Source of the DNA: CAVVDT01 sp963747005
Lineage (GTDB): Bacteria; Pseudomonadota; Alphaproteobacteria; Rhizobiales; Aestuariivirgaceae
DNA: 64,000 bases
Direction: 5' to 3'
Assembly (NCBI GenBank): GCA_963747005.1
Contig: CAVVDT010000003.1
Coordinates: 186,001-250,000 of the forward strand
Part shown: piece after piece, positions 52,254 through 61,403 of the stretch
Position numbering within the stretch: position 1 is the first letter of the stretch
How the letters are laid out: each line of letters starts with the position of its first letter
Translations under genes and position numbers: made by a program
The notes under the pieces: model-generated
Database searches by the model: none
Told to the model about the DNA's origin: nothing
The model's input: the letters and a program-made list of their open reading frames with translations, nothing else

Positions 52254-53753
52254 TCAGGCCGTCTTCTGGCCGCGGCGGCCGGGGCGCAGTTCGCTCACCC
52301 GGTCGGGGATGGCGAGCCGGAACACCGCTCCCTTTCCGACCTCCGACATGAGCTCGATGTCGCCGCCATGGGCGCGCACCAGTTCGCGCGCGATGCTGAG
52401 ACCCAGCCCGGTGCCGCCGGAGCGCGCCGAGCCGCGAAACGCCTCGAACAGGTGTTCGCGCACCCGTTCCGGCACGCCGGGTCCGTTGTCGGCGACGTCG
52501 ATGCTCACCACCCCGCCTTCCCGCCAGCCCCTGAGTCGGATGACCCCGTCCTCGCCGTCATCAGGGGCGGCAGCGTGTTCCTCGATGGCATCGACGGCGT
52601 TGCGCACCAGGTTCATGAGGATGCGGAACAGGTGCTCGCGGTCGGCATCGATCTCCACCTCCGAGGCGATGTCGTTGTAGATGACCACCCGGCTGGACGC
52701 CTGGATGACGGCAGCCTCGACCACTTCCTCGGCAAGCGCCCGGAGCTCGAAGCGCTCGCGCCGCGGCGGCGCCTCCTGCACCCGGCCGAATTTGAGCGTC
52801 TGGGCGCAGAAATCGATGGCGCGATCCAGCGACGAGATGAGCTTGGGCGCAAAGCGCCGGACCGTCGGGTCGTCCACCATGGAAAGCCGGTCCGACATCA
52901 GGTGCGCCGAGGCCAGCATGTTGCGCAGGTCGTGGGAGACCTTGGAGACGGCAAGGCCCAGCGCCGCCAGCCGGTTCTTCTGCTGCAACAGCCCGTGCAG
53001 CTCGGACTGCATGCTGGCCAGTTCGCGCTCGGCCATGCCGATCTCATCGGAGCGCCTTTCGGGAACGACGATGCGTTCGGCGTCTTCAGGATCGGCGCTG
53101 AAGCGCTGCATGCTGGCGATCAGCCGGCGGATGGGGCGCACCAGCACCCGGTGCAGCACGACATAGGCCATGGTGGCCACGATCAGCGACAGGATCACCG
53201 ACAAGGTGAGGATGTTGACGGAATATTGCAGCATCGCCGCCCTGAGCGGCGCCTCGTCCATGCCGATCTCGATGGAATCGGCCGACAGGTTGGGCGCCTT
53301 GTCGACCACGCTGATCATCCGATGGCCGCCGAAGGCAAGCGTGTCGAGCGCTTCGGTGATGAGGTCCATCCAGTTGCCGTCGCGCAGGTCGAAGGAAGCG
53401 GCGATCTCGCCCGGCATGTCCGATCTGAGGACCAGTTGGCGCGCCTCGCTGCGCTTCACCGCCACCACATGCACCCCGGCGCTCATCAAAAGTTCGTGGC
53501 GCAGTTCATCGGAAACCTTCTGGTCGGGTGCGGCATCGACCACCAGCGCCGCGATCTCGGCCATGGCGATGCGTTCCTTCAGCCAGGTGACGCGGAAATT
53601 GGCGATCGACGGCAGGAAGATCAGCACTTCGCCGACCATCACGAACAGCACCGTCAGCGCCAGGACCTTGCCCGACAGGCCGCGCCACAAGGCCACCCGG
53701 CGGACGCCGTCGCCGCCGGCCGGTTCATCGTTGCGTGCGGTTTTCCGGTCCAT
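52254..53753 (-). CDS. Sensor histidine kinase
   Basis: A 499-residue two-helix membrane sensor. TM1 is near residues 30-50 (LALTVLFVMVGEVLIFLPSIA) and TM2 near 180-200 (SVNILTLSVILSLIVATMAYVVL), enclosing a periplasmic domain of about 130 residues. HAMP, then HisKA with the phosphorylated His in SKVSHDLRNMLASAHL, then HATPase_c motifs (N box LVRNAVDAIEE, G1 VADNGPGVP, G2 GGTGLGLSIAR) follow. No response regulator is adjacent, so it is an orphan kinase by position; the signal is unknown. Confidence 0.92.
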   Translation of the reverse strand: MDRKTARNDEPAGGDGVRRVALWRGLSGKVLALTVLFVMVGEVLIFLPSIANFRVTWLKERIAMAEIAALVVDAAPDQKVSDELRHELLMSAGVHVVAVKRSEARQLVLRSDMPGEIAASFDLRDGNWMDLITEALDTLAFGGHRMISVVDKAPNLSADSIEIGMDEAPLRAAMLQYSVNILTLSVILSLIVATMAYVVLHRVLVRPIRRLIASMQRFSADPEDAERIVVPERRSDEIGMAERELASMQSELHGLLQQKNRLAALGLAVSKVSHDLRNMLASAHLMSDRLSMVDDPTVRRFAPKLISSLDRAIDFCAQTLKFGRVQEAPPRRERFELRALAEEVVEAAVIQASSRVVIYNDIASEVEIDADREHLFRILMNLVRNAVDAIEEHAAAPDDGEDGVIRLRGWREGGVVSIDVADNGPGVPERVREHLFEAFRGSARSGGTGLGLSIARELVRAHGGDIELMSEVGKGAVFRLAIPDRVSELRPGRRGQKTA

Positions 53754-53799
53754 GCCTGACCTTATACATGAAGTTTTGGCGCGATTATGCCCTGAGCGT

Positions 53800-55230
53800 T
53801 CAGCCGAGCCATTTGAGCCAGCCGATGAGGCGCCGGACCCACGGCTTTGCCGGATAGTCGGCGTAATAGCTGACGGCGACCTTGCGGCTGATCTCGGCGA
53901 GCGTCGGGTAGGCGACCACCGAGTCGGCCATGACGCGGATATTCAGTCCTTGCGCGATGGCGAGCGACCACGGCTGGATAAGCTCGCCGGCGTGGGCGCC
54001 GACGATGCCGGCCCCGAGGATGCGCCCGCGCCGGTCGGTGATCACCTTGATCAGACCTTCGCTGGCGCGTTCGGTGCGGGCGCGATCGTTCTCCTCGAAC
54101 GCGGCTTTCAACACCCTGACGTCGCCATGGCGGCGGCGCGCCTCGGCTTCGGAGAGCCCGGCATGAGAAAGCTCGGGATCGGTGAAGGTGACCCACGGCA
54201 TCAGGTCCGGGCGGTTGGTGACCGGCAGGCGGAACAGCGCGTTGCGGATCACCAGACCGGCATGATAGCCGGCCACGTGGGTGAACTGCAGCCCGCCCGC
54301 CACATCGCCAATGGCATAGACCTTGCGGTTGGAGGTGCGCATCCCCTTGTCGACGGTGATGCCCCGCCTGTCATGGGCGATGCCCGCCGCTTCGAGGCCA
54401 AGGCCGTCCACATTGGGCCGGCGGCCGGCGGCAACCAGAAGGTGCGATCCCTCGATCGTACGCGCGGCGCCGTCATGGGTGATGTCGACGGCAAAGCCAG
54501 ACCCTGCCTTTGCCACCTTGTCGACGCGGGCGCCGGCGACGATGTCGATGCCTTCGTCGCGAAGTTGCCTAAGCACCACGGCAGCCAGTTCGGGATCGTC
54601 CTTGGCGAGCGGGGTGAGGGCCTCCAGAACCGTCACCCGCGAGCCCAGGCGGCGGTGCGCCTGGGCCATCTCCAGCCCGATGGGTCCACCGCCGATGATC
54701 AGCAGATGGCTCGGGAGCTCGCGATTGTCGAACAGGGTCTCGTTGGTGAGATAGCCGCTCTCTTCGAGACCAGGGATGGGCGGCGCGGCGGGCGAGGACC
54801 CGGTGGCGACGACAAAGCGGCGAGCCCGGATGGTCTTTCCGTCGGCCTCCACTTCGCTGGCCGAGGTGAAGCGGGCAACCGCGTGGATGACGGTCACCCC
54901 GAGCCCTTCGAAGCGCTCCTCAGAATCGATCGGGGCGATGGCGGCGATGACCGAATGGACGTGCGCCATGACCGCGGCAAAGTCCACCTTGGGGGTGACT
55001 GCGGCGATGCCGAAGGCAGTGCCGGTGCCCATGTCATGGGCGTGGCGGGCCGCCGCGATGAGGGACTTGGAGGGCACGCAGCCGAAATTGAGGCAGTCGC
55101 CGCCCATGATACCCATTTCGATCAGCACCACCTTCTCGCCGAACTGGGCGGCGGCGGCGGCGACCGACAGACCGGCCGATCCGCCGCCGATCACGCAGAT
55201 GTCGCACTCAATGATCGCCGCCATCGCCAT
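53800..55230 (-). CDS. FAD-dependent pyridine nucleotide-disulfide oxidoreductase (mercuric reductase/LPD-like)
   Basis: A 476-residue flavoprotein. The FAD motif CDICVIGGGSAGLSVAAAAAQ, the redox-active disulfide GGDCLNFGCVPSK and the NAD motif LLIIGGGPIGLEMAQ are intact. It is not a classical dihydrolipoamide dehydrogenase because no lipoate-dependent complex is nearby. Genes of this type are often paired with TVP38 membrane proteins, and here their reading frames overlap by about 23 bases. Substrate unknown. The start may be ATG 55230 or 55224. Confidence 0.88.
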   Translation of the reverse strand: MAMAAIIECDICVIGGGSAGLSVAAAAAQFGEKVVLIEMGIMGGDCLNFGCVPSKSLIAAARHAHDMGTGTAFGIAAVTPKVDFAAVMAHVHSVIAAIAPIDSEERFEGLGVTVIHAVARFTSASEVEADGKTIRARRFVVATGSSPAAPPIPGLEESGYLTNETLFDNRELPSHLLIIGGGPIGLEMAQAHRRLGSRVTVLEALTPLAKDDPELAAVVLRQLRDEGIDIVAGARVDKVAKAGSGFAVDITHDGAARTIEGSHLLVAAGRRPNVDGLGLEAAGIAHDRRGITVDKGMRTSNRKVYAIGDVAGGLQFTHVAGYHAGLVIRNALFRLPVTNRPDLMPWVTFTDPELSHAGLSEAEARRRHGDVRVLKAAFEENDRARTERASEGLIKVITDRRGRILGAGIVGAHAGELIQPWSLAIAQGLNIRVMADSVVAYPTLAEISRKVAVSYYADYPAKPWVRRLIGWLKWLG

Positions 55231-56047
55231 TGTCCTTGTGGCCGTTCGCAGTGGCAGTGCTCTCGGCCCTGCGCATCCTGAAGCGCTTCCAGACCACCGG
55301 AATGATCGCGACGATGCCGAGGGCCGCAAAGGCGGCGACGAGTTGCGGCGTGACGAGGGCGCCGGCATCGAGGTTGAACCGGCATGGCGCCGTCCCCTTG
55401 GCCGCCACGCAGGCCTCGTAGGCCGCCCGTTGCGCGGCGATGATGCTGTCGAGGCTGGCGCCCAGCACCGAAAACGCGAAGGTGGCGGGAATGATGCCGA
55501 GGAAGGTCGACAGCACATAGGTGCCGGGGCACACGTTGAACAGCGCCGGCGCGATGTTGACCAGCCAGAATGGGAACAGCGGCACCAGGCGCAGGAACAG
55601 GAGATAGTTGAAAGCGTCCTCGCGGAAGCCCTTGGCGAAGGCATTGACGCGCGTACCGGCCCTTTCCGCCAGCACCGCGCCGAAGGAGCTGCGGGCGATA
55701 AGGAAGACGAGGGTGGCCCCCCCGGTGGCCGCCGCCACGGTTGCGACGCCGCCGGTGAGCCAGCCGAACAGGAAGCCGCCGGTGATGGTCAAGAGCGTGC
55801 CGCCGGGCAGCGACAGGGCGATGCAGCCCACATAGGTCGCGACGTAAAGGGCCAGCGCCAGCACCACGTTGGCCTCCACATAGGCCTTCAGCAGGTCGCG
55901 ATGTTCCGCGATGCTGGCCAGCGTCAGGTATCGGGTGAGGCCGCTCGCCCACGCCGCGATGACGGCCGCCACGAGCACCGCAACGGGCAGCCAGCGCCAT
56001 AGCGGGCCATGCCTGGGTCCGTCGCGCTGCGGTTGAGCATCATTCAT
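55208..56047 (-). CDS. TVP38/TMEM64 family membrane protein (DedA-like)
   Basis: A 279-residue integral membrane protein. The family block LSLPGGTLLTITGGFLFG and the Phe/Pro-rich LRLVPLFPFWLVNIAPAL are typical of VTT/DedA-type lipid-handling proteins. The family has been linked to phospholipid scrambling in eukaryotes. ATG 56047 is preferred over upstream codons. It is co-transcribed with the flavoprotein downstream, hinting at a redox or envelope role. Confidence 0.85.
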   Translation of the reverse strand: MNDAQPQRDGPRHGPLWRWLPVAVLVAAVIAAWASGLTRYLTLASIAEHRDLLKAYVEANVVLALALYVATYVGCIALSLPGGTLLTITGGFLFGWLTGGVATVAAATGGATLVFLIARSSFGAVLAERAGTRVNAFAKGFREDAFNYLLFLRLVPLFPFWLVNIAPALFNVCPGTYVLSTFLGIIPATFAFSVLGASLDSIIAAQRAAYEACVAAKGTAPCRFNLDAGALVTPQLVAAFAALGIVAIIPVVWKRFRMRRAESTATANGHKDNGDGGDH

Positions 56048-56304
56048 GGAAGATTCCGACGAGGTGACATTGACAATTACCGAACCCACCGCACACCCTA
56101 ACCTACGTGAAGCGATCGGATTTATCGCCCTGGATTGACCCGATCCCAAGCGATCCCCATCCGGGTGCGTTCAGGCGTCACATGGTCCACCTTTCGCCCG
56201 ACGTTATCAAAATACCACGACGGCGGAAAAGAAAATGGGCATCAAGGGCTTGTGAAGCCGCGTCATCGCCCGTGAGAACCGTGACTGCTGCAATCTGCCA
56301 CGCG

Positions 56305-56333
56305 TTGACTTGGGCGGGCGTTGTCCGTATAAG
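56305..56333 (+). promoter_or_regulatory. Putative promoter of rpmH-rnpA-yidC-engB
   Basis: TTGACT (56305-56310), a 17-bp spacer and TATAAG (56328-56333) make a strong sigma-70 match about 130 bases upstream of rpmH. The rest of the 414-base gap between the TVP38 gene and rpmH shows no gene. Confidence 0.65.
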
Positions 56334-56461
56334 CCCGTGCGATCCTTGAACCTGTCGGGCTGGGAGCGATCGCGTGCGCGCCGGTTTCCCTTGATCGGGA
56401 ACGGCATGGCGGTGGTCCCGCCGGGCACGCGAGCCCTCATAATCTTTCGGAGACTGTCGCC

Positions 56462-56596
56462 GTGAAACGGACCTACCAACCATCCAAGCTCATCCGCAAG
56501 CGCCGCCACGGTTTTCGTGCGCGCATGGCGACCAAGGGCGGCCGTCGCGTCATCGCCCGCCGTCGTGCGCAGGGCCGGGCCCGGTTGTCGGCCTGA
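56462..56596 (+). CDS. rpmH: 50S ribosomal protein L34
   Basis: A 44-residue basic protein read from GTG 56462 (MKRTYQPSKLIRKRRHGFRA) and ending ARRRAQGRARLSA. Length and sequence are diagnostic of L34. It heads the conserved rpmH-rnpA cluster. Confidence 0.95.
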   Translation: MKRTYQPSKLIRKRRHGFRARMATKGGRRVIARRRAQGRARLSA

Positions 56597-56661
56597 GCGG
56601 ATCGGCAGGCCCGGACCAGGCGCGGGCGGCAGGCCCCGCAAGGACGCTGCTTGGAGCCGGC

Positions 56662-57075
56662 ATGGAACATATCAGGAAACGCAAGGATTTCCTCGCCGCC
56701 GCGCGGGCCCGCTCGCAGGCGCGTCAAAGTGTCGTGGTGCAGATCCGCGATCGCGGTGACGATGCCGCCCCGCGTCTCGGCCTGACCACCACCAGGAAAC
56801 TCGGCAATGCCGTCAAGCGCAACCGCATCCGCCGCCGCCTGCGCGCCGCGGCCCGCGCCGTCCTCGGGCCCCGCGCCCGTCCCGGCCATGATTACGTGCT
56901 GATCGGCCGACAGGCCAGCGCCGATGTCAGTTTCGAGCGACTTCTCGCCGATCTGGGCAAGGCTGTCGACAAGCTGCAGCACGAGGCCCATATGAACCAG
57001 CGCGGCGAAGCCGCTACTCAAGCTGACCGACAACATTCGAAGGGCCGCTCGGCGGCCGACGGGACCAGGCCATAA
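56662..57075 (+). CDS. rnpA: Ribonuclease P protein component
   Basis: A 137-residue protein subunit of RNase P. The RNR motif is AVKRNRIRRRLRAAAR and the opening is MEHIRKRKDFLAAARARSQ. It supports 5' maturation of tRNA. A C-terminal basic tail is a little longer than usual. The stop and the yidC start share one base (TAATG). YidD, which often sits between rnpA and yidC, is missing. Confidence 0.94.
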   Translation: MEHIRKRKDFLAAARARSQARQSVVVQIRDRGDDAAPRLGLTTTRKLGNAVKRNRIRRRLRAAARAVLGPRARPGHDYVLIGRQASADVSFERLLADLGKAVDKLQHEAHMNQRGEAATQADRQHSKGRSAADGTRP

Positions 57076-58907
57076 TGGGCGACAACAAGAACTTCATCGT
57101 AGCCATCGCGCTCTCTGTCGCCATCATTCTCGGCTGGCAGTATTTCTACGCCCAGCCGATGCTGCAAAAGCAGCGCCTTGCGCAACAGGCCGCCCAGCAG
57201 CAGGCCACCACCCAGCAGCAGACGACCCCGCAGCCGGGCGCCCAGCAGCAGCCGGGCAACCAGCCCGCCGTCGTCGCCCAGAGCCCGCAGCCGGCCCCCG
57301 GCAACCAGGTGGCAGGTACCCGCGCCGAACCGCGCGAGACCATCATCGCCCGCACCCCGCGCGTCGCCATCGACACCCCCAGCCTCATCGGGTCGATCAA
57401 CCTGAAGGGCGCCCAGCTCGACGATCTCAAGCTCAAGAAATTCCGCGAGACGGTCGATCCCAAGAGCCCCGCCATCGTGCTCCTGTCGCCATCGGGCGCC
57501 GATGACGGCTATTTCGCCGAACAGGGCTTTGCCGGTGCCGCCGGTTCCAAGATCAAGCTGCCGGGATCGCAGACCCTGTGGACGGCGCCGGCCGGCGCGG
57601 TGCTGACGGTGGATCACCCGGTGACCCTGACCTGGGACAATGGCGAGGGTCTCACCTTCAAGCGCACCATCTCGGTCGATTCCCAGTACATGTTCACCAT
57701 CCGCCAGGAAGTGGTGAACGCCGGTCCCGAGGCGGTTTCCCTGTTCCCCTATGGCCGCGTCCAGCGCCAGAGCGTGCCCAAGCTGACCGGCGTCTACGTC
57801 ATCCACGAGGGCCTCATCGGGGTACTCGACGGCAGCCTGGAGGAAATCAAGTACAAGGCCGCCAAGGAAGAGACCGCCCCCGTCGAAAAGCCCTCGACCG
57901 GCGGCTGGCTCGGCATCACCGACAAATACTGGGCGGTGGCCGCCATTCCCGACCAGAAGAGCGCCATCACCGGCGCCTTCCGCCATATCCCCGAAGGTAA
58001 CCGCGATTTCTATCAGGCCGATTACCTGGCCAAGACTCCGCTGGTGGTCAATCCGGGCTCAACGGCCGCCTACCAGACCCGTGTGTTCGCCGGTGCCAAG
58101 GTGGTGAGGGTCGTCAACAACTACGACAGCGCGCTGCACATCGACCGCTTCGACCTGCTCATCGACTGGGGCTGGTTCTACTTCCTCACCAAGCCGATGT
58201 TCTGGCTGATCGACCACATCAATTCGGCGGTCGGCAATTTCGGCCTCTCCATCCTCATGGTCACCGTGCTGGTGAAGGCGCTGTTCTTCCCGCTGGCCTA
58301 CAAGTCCTACGTGTCGATGAGCCAGATGAAGAAGCTGCAACCGAAACTGCAGGAGCTGAAGACCCGCTTTCCCGATGACCGCGCCCGCCAGCAAAAGGAG
58401 ATGATGGACCTCTACAAGACCGAGAAGGTCTCGCCGTTGGCGGGCTGCGTGCCCATCGTCTTGCAGATTCCGGTGTTCTTTGCCCTCTACAAGGTGCTGT
58501 TCGTCACCATTGAAATGCGCCATGCACCGTTCTACGGCTGGATCAAGGACCTGTCGGCGCCCGATCCCACCACCGTGTTCAACCTGTTCGGCCTGATCCC
58601 GTGGACGCCGCCACATTTCCTGGCGATCGGCGTCCTGCCGCTCATCATGGGCGTCACCATGTGGGTGCAGATGAAGCTCAATCCGACACCGCCGGACCCG
58701 GTGCAGGCGCAGATCTTCAACCTGATGCCGATCATCTTCACCTTCATCCTGGCGCCGTTTCCGGCCGGCCTGGTGATCTACTGGGCGTGGAACAACACCC
58801 TTGGCATCATCCAGCAGTACACCATCATGCGCCGCCAGGGCGTCGATGTGGACCTCATCGGCAATATCCGCGGCACCTTCGACTTCCTCAAGCGCAAGTC
58901 GGGCTAG
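57075..58907 (+). CDS. yidC: Membrane protein insertase YidC
   Basis: A 610-residue insertase. An N-terminal helix (NFIVAIALSVAIILGW) is followed by a Gln/Pro-rich linker (about residues 35-80), the periplasmic beta domain, and the Oxa1-type C-terminal core with LFFPLAYKSYVSMSQMKKLQPKL and LAGCVPIVLQIPVFFALYKVL. It helps insert respiratory and ATP synthase subunits, alone or with Sec. Start overlaps the rnpA stop. Confidence 0.96.
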   Translation: MGDNKNFIVAIALSVAIILGWQYFYAQPMLQKQRLAQQAAQQQATTQQQTTPQPGAQQQPGNQPAVVAQSPQPAPGNQVAGTRAEPRETIIARTPRVAIDTPSLIGSINLKGAQLDDLKLKKFRETVDPKSPAIVLLSPSGADDGYFAEQGFAGAAGSKIKLPGSQTLWTAPAGAVLTVDHPVTLTWDNGEGLTFKRTISVDSQYMFTIRQEVVNAGPEAVSLFPYGRVQRQSVPKLTGVYVIHEGLIGVLDGSLEEIKYKAAKEETAPVEKPSTGGWLGITDKYWAVAAIPDQKSAITGAFRHIPEGNRDFYQADYLAKTPLVVNPGSTAAYQTRVFAGAKVVRVVNNYDSALHIDRFDLLIDWGWFYFLTKPMFWLIDHINSAVGNFGLSILMVTVLVKALFFPLAYKSYVSMSQMKKLQPKLQELKTRFPDDRARQQKEMMDLYKTEKVSPLAGCVPIVLQIPVFFALYKVLFVTIEMRHAPFYGWIKDLSAPDPTTVFNLFGLIPWTPPHFLAIGVLPLIMGVTMWVQMKLNPTPPDPVQAQIFNLMPIIFTFILAPFPAGLVIYWAWNNTLGIIQQYTIMRRQGVDVDLIGNIRGTFDFLKRKSG

Positions 58908-58911
58908 TGCG

Positions 58912-59562
58912 GTGAGCGCGAGCCCCGACGATCACCTCGATGCCGGCCTCATCGAGGCGGGCCGGGTGCTGTTTGCGGGCCAGGTCGAGTTCCTCATGGG
59001 GGTGGCATCGATCGAGCAGCTTCCCGGCGCCTTCGATCTGGAAGTGGCGTTTGCCGGGCGCTCCAATGTCGGCAAGTCGTCGCTTTTCAATGCGCTGACG
59101 CGGCACAAGGAACTGGCGCGCACCTCCAATACGCCGGGGCGCACCCGCGAACTGAACTACTTCGTGGCCGCAAGCGGCCGCCTCGCCCTCGTCGACATGC
59201 CCGGCTACGGCTATGCCCGTGCCGAAAAGAAGCTGGTGAAGGCCTGGCAGTCGATCATCATGGCCTATCTGCGCGGGCGGCCCAACCTGCGCCGTGTCTT
59301 CGTTCTCGTCGATTGCCGCCACGGCATCAAGCCCATCGACATCGAGACCCTCGACCAGCTCGACGAGGCGGCGGTGAACTACCAGATCGTGCTGACCAAG
59401 GCCGACAAGCTGAAGGCCCCCGAGCGTGAGGCGGTGGTGGCGAAAACCCTCACAAGCATCGCCCGCCGCCCCGCTGCCCATCCGCGGGTCCACATCACTT
59501 CGGCGGCCAAGGGCACCGGCATCGAGGAGTTGCGCGCCGAGATCGCAGGCCTCCTGGGATAA
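58912..59562 (+). CDS. engB: Ribosome biogenesis GTPase YihA/YsxC (EngB)
   Basis: A 216-residue GTPase needed for 50S assembly. G1 is GRSNVGKSSLFNAL, G2/switch NTPGRTRELNYF, G3 DMPGYGYA and G4 TKADK. GTG 58912, four bases after the yidC stop, fits the family N-terminus. It ends the rpmH cluster. Confidence 0.95.
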   Translation: MSASPDDHLDAGLIEAGRVLFAGQVEFLMGVASIEQLPGAFDLEVAFAGRSNVGKSSLFNALTRHKELARTSNTPGRTRELNYFVAASGRLALVDMPGYGYARAEKKLVKAWQSIIMAYLRGRPNLRRVFVLVDCRHGIKPIDIETLDQLDEAAVNYQIVLTKADKLKAPEREAVVAKTLTSIARRPAAHPRVHITSAAKGTGIEELRAEIAGLLG

Positions 59563-59583
59563 TGCCCGTGGCCCTTGTGCCCT

Positions 59584-59675
59584 CCCCGTCACCCCGACGT
59601 AGGTCGGGGTCCAGGGGCAGCAAGCGAGACGGTGCCGCGTGTGGCCCTGGATTCCGGCCTACGCCGGAATGACGG
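59584..59675. repeat. Dispersed intergenic palindromic repeat, copy D (opposite orientation)
   Basis: Begins CCCCGTCACCCCGACGTAGG, with arm CGGGGTCCAGGGG; ends CCCTGGATTCCGGCCTACGCC and GGAATGACGG. It is the reverse-complement arrangement of copies A-C with a shorter centre. It lies between engB and argB, where no other feature is evident. Confidence 0.8.
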
Positions 59676-59784
59676 ATGTTGGGGTTAAATCGAGCCTGAC
59701 GCCCGGCGGCTGAAAGCGCTTTGGCAGGCCCGGCGCTTTCCGCTATAAGGCGCCGCATATGAATTCAGGGACACGCTTTCGCAC

Positions 59785-60672
59785 ATGACCGACAACATCG
59801 CCCATCAGGAGATCGCCCGCATCCTCTCCGAGGCGCTGCCGTTCATGCAGCGCTACTGGGGCGAGACCGTGGTCGTCAAGTATGGCGGCCACGCCATGGG
59901 CGACGCCGACCTGGCCCGCCATTTCGCCGCCGACATCGTCCAGCTCAAGCTGTGCGGCATCAACCCCATCGTGGTGCATGGCGGTGGCCCGCAGATCGGC
60001 CGCATGCTGGACAAGCTGGGCATCGTGTCGCGCTTCGAGGACGGCCTCAGGGTCACCGATGCCGCCACCATGGAGGTGGTCGAGATGGTGCTGGCCGGCT
60101 CCATCAACAAGGGCGTTGTCTCCCACATCCAGCGCGCCGGCGGCCGTGCGGTGGGCATCTCCGGCAAGGACGGCAACCTGTGCATCGCCGAACGGCTCAC
60201 CCGCACCCGCCGCGATCCCGATTCGAACATCGAGCGCGTCGTCGACCTCGGCTACGTGGGCGACCCGCGGGTGATCAACCCGGCGCTGCTGTCGACCATC
60301 CTGCATTCCGATGCCATCCCCGTCATCGCCCCCATCGGGGTCTCGCCGGAGGGCGACACCTACAACATCAACGCCGATACCTTCGCCGGCGCCATCGCAG
60401 TTGCCATGAAGGCCAAGCGCCTGTTGCTGCTCACCGACGTGGTCGGCGTCCTCGACGCCAAAAAGCAGCTCATCAGCGAACTGAAAGTGGCCGACGTGCC
60501 GGCCCTCGTTGCCGACGGCACCATCTCCGGCGGCATGATCCCCAAGGTGGAAAGCTGCGTATCGGTGGTCGAAGGCGGCGTGGAGGGCGTCATCGTGCTC
60601 GACGGGCGGGTGCCGCATTGCGTGCTGCTCGAATTGTTCACCCCGCACGGCGTCGGCACACGGATTTCCTGA
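59785..60672 (+). CDS. argB: Acetylglutamate kinase
   Basis: A 295-residue amino-acid kinase phosphorylating N-acetylglutamate in arginine synthesis. The VVKYGGHAMGD, VHGGGPQIGRMLDKLGI and LLLLTDVVGVLD segments are diagnostic, and GGMIPKVESC is the C-terminal lobe motif. An N-terminal helix (HQEIARILSEALPFMQRYWGE) before the core is the type seen in arginine-sensitive hexameric enzymes. It lies just before a HAD gene, two bases away. Confidence 0.96.
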   Translation: MTDNIAHQEIARILSEALPFMQRYWGETVVVKYGGHAMGDADLARHFAADIVQLKLCGINPIVVHGGGPQIGRMLDKLGIVSRFEDGLRVTDAATMEVVEMVLAGSINKGVVSHIQRAGGRAVGISGKDGNLCIAERLTRTRRDPDSNIERVVDLGYVGDPRVINPALLSTILHSDAIPVIAPIGVSPEGDTYNINADTFAGAIAVAMKAKRLLLLTDVVGVLDAKKQLISELKVADVPALVADGTISGGMIPKVESCVSVVEGGVEGVIVLDGRVPHCVLLELFTPHGVGTRIS

Positions 60673-60674
60673 AC

Positions 60675-61400
60675 ATGACGGGCGCCAGTACCAGAGGTTT
60701 CGATGCGGTCGAGACGTGGATCTTCGATCTCGACAACACGCTCTATCCGGCCTCCTGCCGCCTGTTCGACCAGATCGACAGCCGCATGGGCACCTTCATC
60801 GCCGAACTGCTCAAGGTCGACCGGGTTGAAGCGAAGCGCATCCAGAAGGACTTCTTCTTTCGCCACGGCACCACGCTGCGCGGGCTGATGATCGAGCACT
60901 CAATCGATCCCGATGCCTTCCTCGACTACGTCCACGACATCGACCATTCGCCGGTGCCGCCCAATGCCGCACTCGCGGCCGCGCTGGAACGCCTGCCGGG
61001 CCGCAAGCTGGTGTTCACCAACGGCACCGTCGACCATGCCGAAAAGGTCATGGCGCGCCTCGGGGTCGGCGCTCATTTCCACGGTGTCTTCGATATCGTG
61101 CATTCCGACTACATTCCGAAGCCGGCGCACGGGCCCTACGAGAAGTTCATCGCCCGCCACGCCATCGACGCCAGCCGTGCCGCCATGTTCGAGGACATCG
61201 CCCGAAATCTCGAAGTGCCCGCGGCGCTCGGCATGACGACGGTGCTGGTGCGCGATGCCGCCAATGTCGACGGCACCCTCATCAACCAGCTCAACGGCGA
61301 TGCCGAGGGCGCTTCTTACGTTCATCATGTGACCGCCGATCTGGCGGCCTTTCTCGCCCCGCTCGCAGAAGACCTGAACAACCGCCAGGGAAGGATCTAG
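60675..61400 (+). CDS. HAD-family pyrimidine 5'-nucleotidase (SDT1-like)
   Basis: A 241-residue HAD phosphatase. Motif I is IFDLDNTLYPASCRLF, motif II VFTNGTVDHAEK, and KPAHGPYEKF supplies the motif III Lys; AMFEDIARNLEVP is motif IV. The subfamily includes Sdt1/Phm8-type nucleotidases. ATG 60675 immediately follows argB. It may be a house-cleaning phosphatase for the arginine/lysine operon. Confidence 0.87.
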   Translation: MTGASTRGFDAVETWIFDLDNTLYPASCRLFDQIDSRMGTFIAELLKVDRVEAKRIQKDFFFRHGTTLRGLMIEHSIDPDAFLDYVHDIDHSPVPPNAALAAALERLPGRKLVFTNGTVDHAEKVMARLGVGAHFHGVFDIVHSDYIPKPAHGPYEKFIARHAIDASRAAMFEDIARNLEVPAALGMTTVLVRDAANVDGTLINQLNGDAEGASYVHHVTADLAAFLAPLAEDLNNRQGRI

Positions 61401-61403
61401 ACC

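Noticed and set aside
56200..57075. Replication origin near rpmH-rnpA
   Set aside because: No dnaA gene or cluster of DnaA boxes was seen, and this gene cluster is not tied to the origin in many alphaproteobacteria.
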